DNA of 15,199 nt, taken from contig CAKQNH010000032.1 in NCBI GenBank assembly GCA_934255105.1, positions 1-15,199 of the forward strand, read 5' to 3'. The DNA comes from an uncultured Pirellulaceae bacterium (lineage in GTDB: Bacteria; Planctomycetota; Planctomycetia; Pirellulales; Pirellulaceae). This document shows positions 14,892-15,199 of this stretch, in pieces (position 1 is the first letter of the stretch; each line of letters starts with the position of its first letter). Position numbers and translations under genes: made by a program. The notes under the pieces were generated by a model, which did not search any database, was not told the DNA's origin, and saw only the letters and a program-made list of their open reading frames with translations.

Positions 14892-15161
14892 TTACGGTTC
14901 CACGAGCGAGAAAAAACCTCCACGCTCCTGTTTAAGTTTTCCCTGGTTGGCTAATTCCTGCCAGACAGCCTTGGGAAACTGGTTGGGAGGTGTAATGGCC
15001 ACGATCTCCGATTTCTGCCCAGAAGACATAGGTCCATAGCCCAGGCCGGATTCGTCGTCCAAACGAGTTAGCTTAAGGCGTTTGCGGAAGGCCTTCATCG
15101 CCAGTCGCAGTTCTTCTTTCGAAGGTGGTTGAGGCTCAGTTGCTGCTTCTGACTCGGCCAT
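14892..15161 (-). CDS. Conserved-looking planctomycete hypothetical protein, 89 residues
   Basis: A small soluble protein with no signal peptide or membrane segment. It begins with an acidic, Pro/Gln-rich tail (1-14), followed by a basic helical segment KEELRLAMKAFRKRLKLTRLDDES (15-38, split here as KEELRLAMKAFRK and RLKLTRLDDES), a glycine-rich turn GLGYGPMSSGQKSEIVAI, and a C-terminal part FPKAVWQELANQGKLKQE ending in GGFFSLVEP. The last portion looks like a small winged-helix-like module (helix, then a short beta turn), so nucleic-acid binding is conceivable, but that is speculation. The pattern resembles a hypothetical family I associate with planctomycetes; I cannot name a function. The ATG at 15161 has only a weak A-rich upstream site (AAAGAAA). 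Its promoter would lie at or beyond the right edge of the window. Confidence 0.75.
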   Translation of the reverse strand: MAESEAATEPQPPSKEELRLAMKAFRKRLKLTRLDDESGLGYGPMSSGQKSEIVAITPPNQFPKAVWQELANQGKLKQERGGFFSLVEP

Positions 15162-15199
15162 AATCGTTTCTTTAAATACTATTGAAATTACAGTGTTAG

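Overview
The window looks like chromosomal DNA of a planctomycete, probably of the Pirellulales (Rhodopirellula-like) group. The reasons are a DUF1559 protein with a C-terminal H-x9-DG motif, a CxxC-rich 'GGDHAFL' protein, a large secreted protein of unknown family, a lipoprotein PstS, and long intergenic stretches full of small palindromic repeats. This assignment rests on recognised protein style, not on a database search.

Layout. Bases 1-745 hold no convincing gene: a low-complexity pyrimidine tract, two copies of a two-hairpin palindromic element in opposite orientations, and a set of nested inverted repeats. At about 746-1692 lies a 5'-truncated ISAzo13-family insertion sequence on the minus strand. 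Its broken end is joined directly to a DUF1559 gene (plus strand, to 2570) that has lost its N-terminal pilin-like segment, so both genes appear to have been cut at one deletion or insertion junction near 1683-1693. A 9-bp-stem hairpin at 2588-2618 separates this from the next block.

The core, 2622-10231 on the minus strand, is a complete phosphate-starvation locus. Read in transcription order it is phoR, pstS, pstC, pstA, pstB, phoU, phoB. From pstS to phoB the genes are packed tightly (4-nt and 7-nt overlaps, or gaps of 6 to 27 nt), which suggests one operon. A candidate Pho box made of three 11-bp direct repeats lies 79 bp upstream of the pstS start, inside the phoR-pstS gap. The proposed circuit is: PstS binds phosphate, PstCAB import it, PhoU relays transport state to the PhoR kinase, PhoR phosphorylates PhoB, and PhoB activates the operon through the box. 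The sensor and regulator genes bracket the transporter instead of being adjacent. PstA carries an extra periplasmic segment of about 85-90 residues.

Bases 10486-12426, minus strand, hold an MFS transporter and, just upstream, a small cysteine-cluster (YkgJ-like) protein whose C-terminus looks frameshifted. From 12878 to 14527 on the plus strand is a secreted 549-residue protein with a probable TIM-barrel catalytic-type region and a C-terminal jelly-roll-like domain; I do not recognise its family. The right end contains a possible 44-codon minus-strand small gene, a hairpin-rich spacer, and a conserved-looking 89-residue planctomycete hypothetical protein. I found no tRNA, rRNA or true CRISPR array. 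The strongest leads are the covarying two-hairpin elements, the IS/DUF1559 junction, the Pho-box candidate, the PstA insert and the secreted protein.
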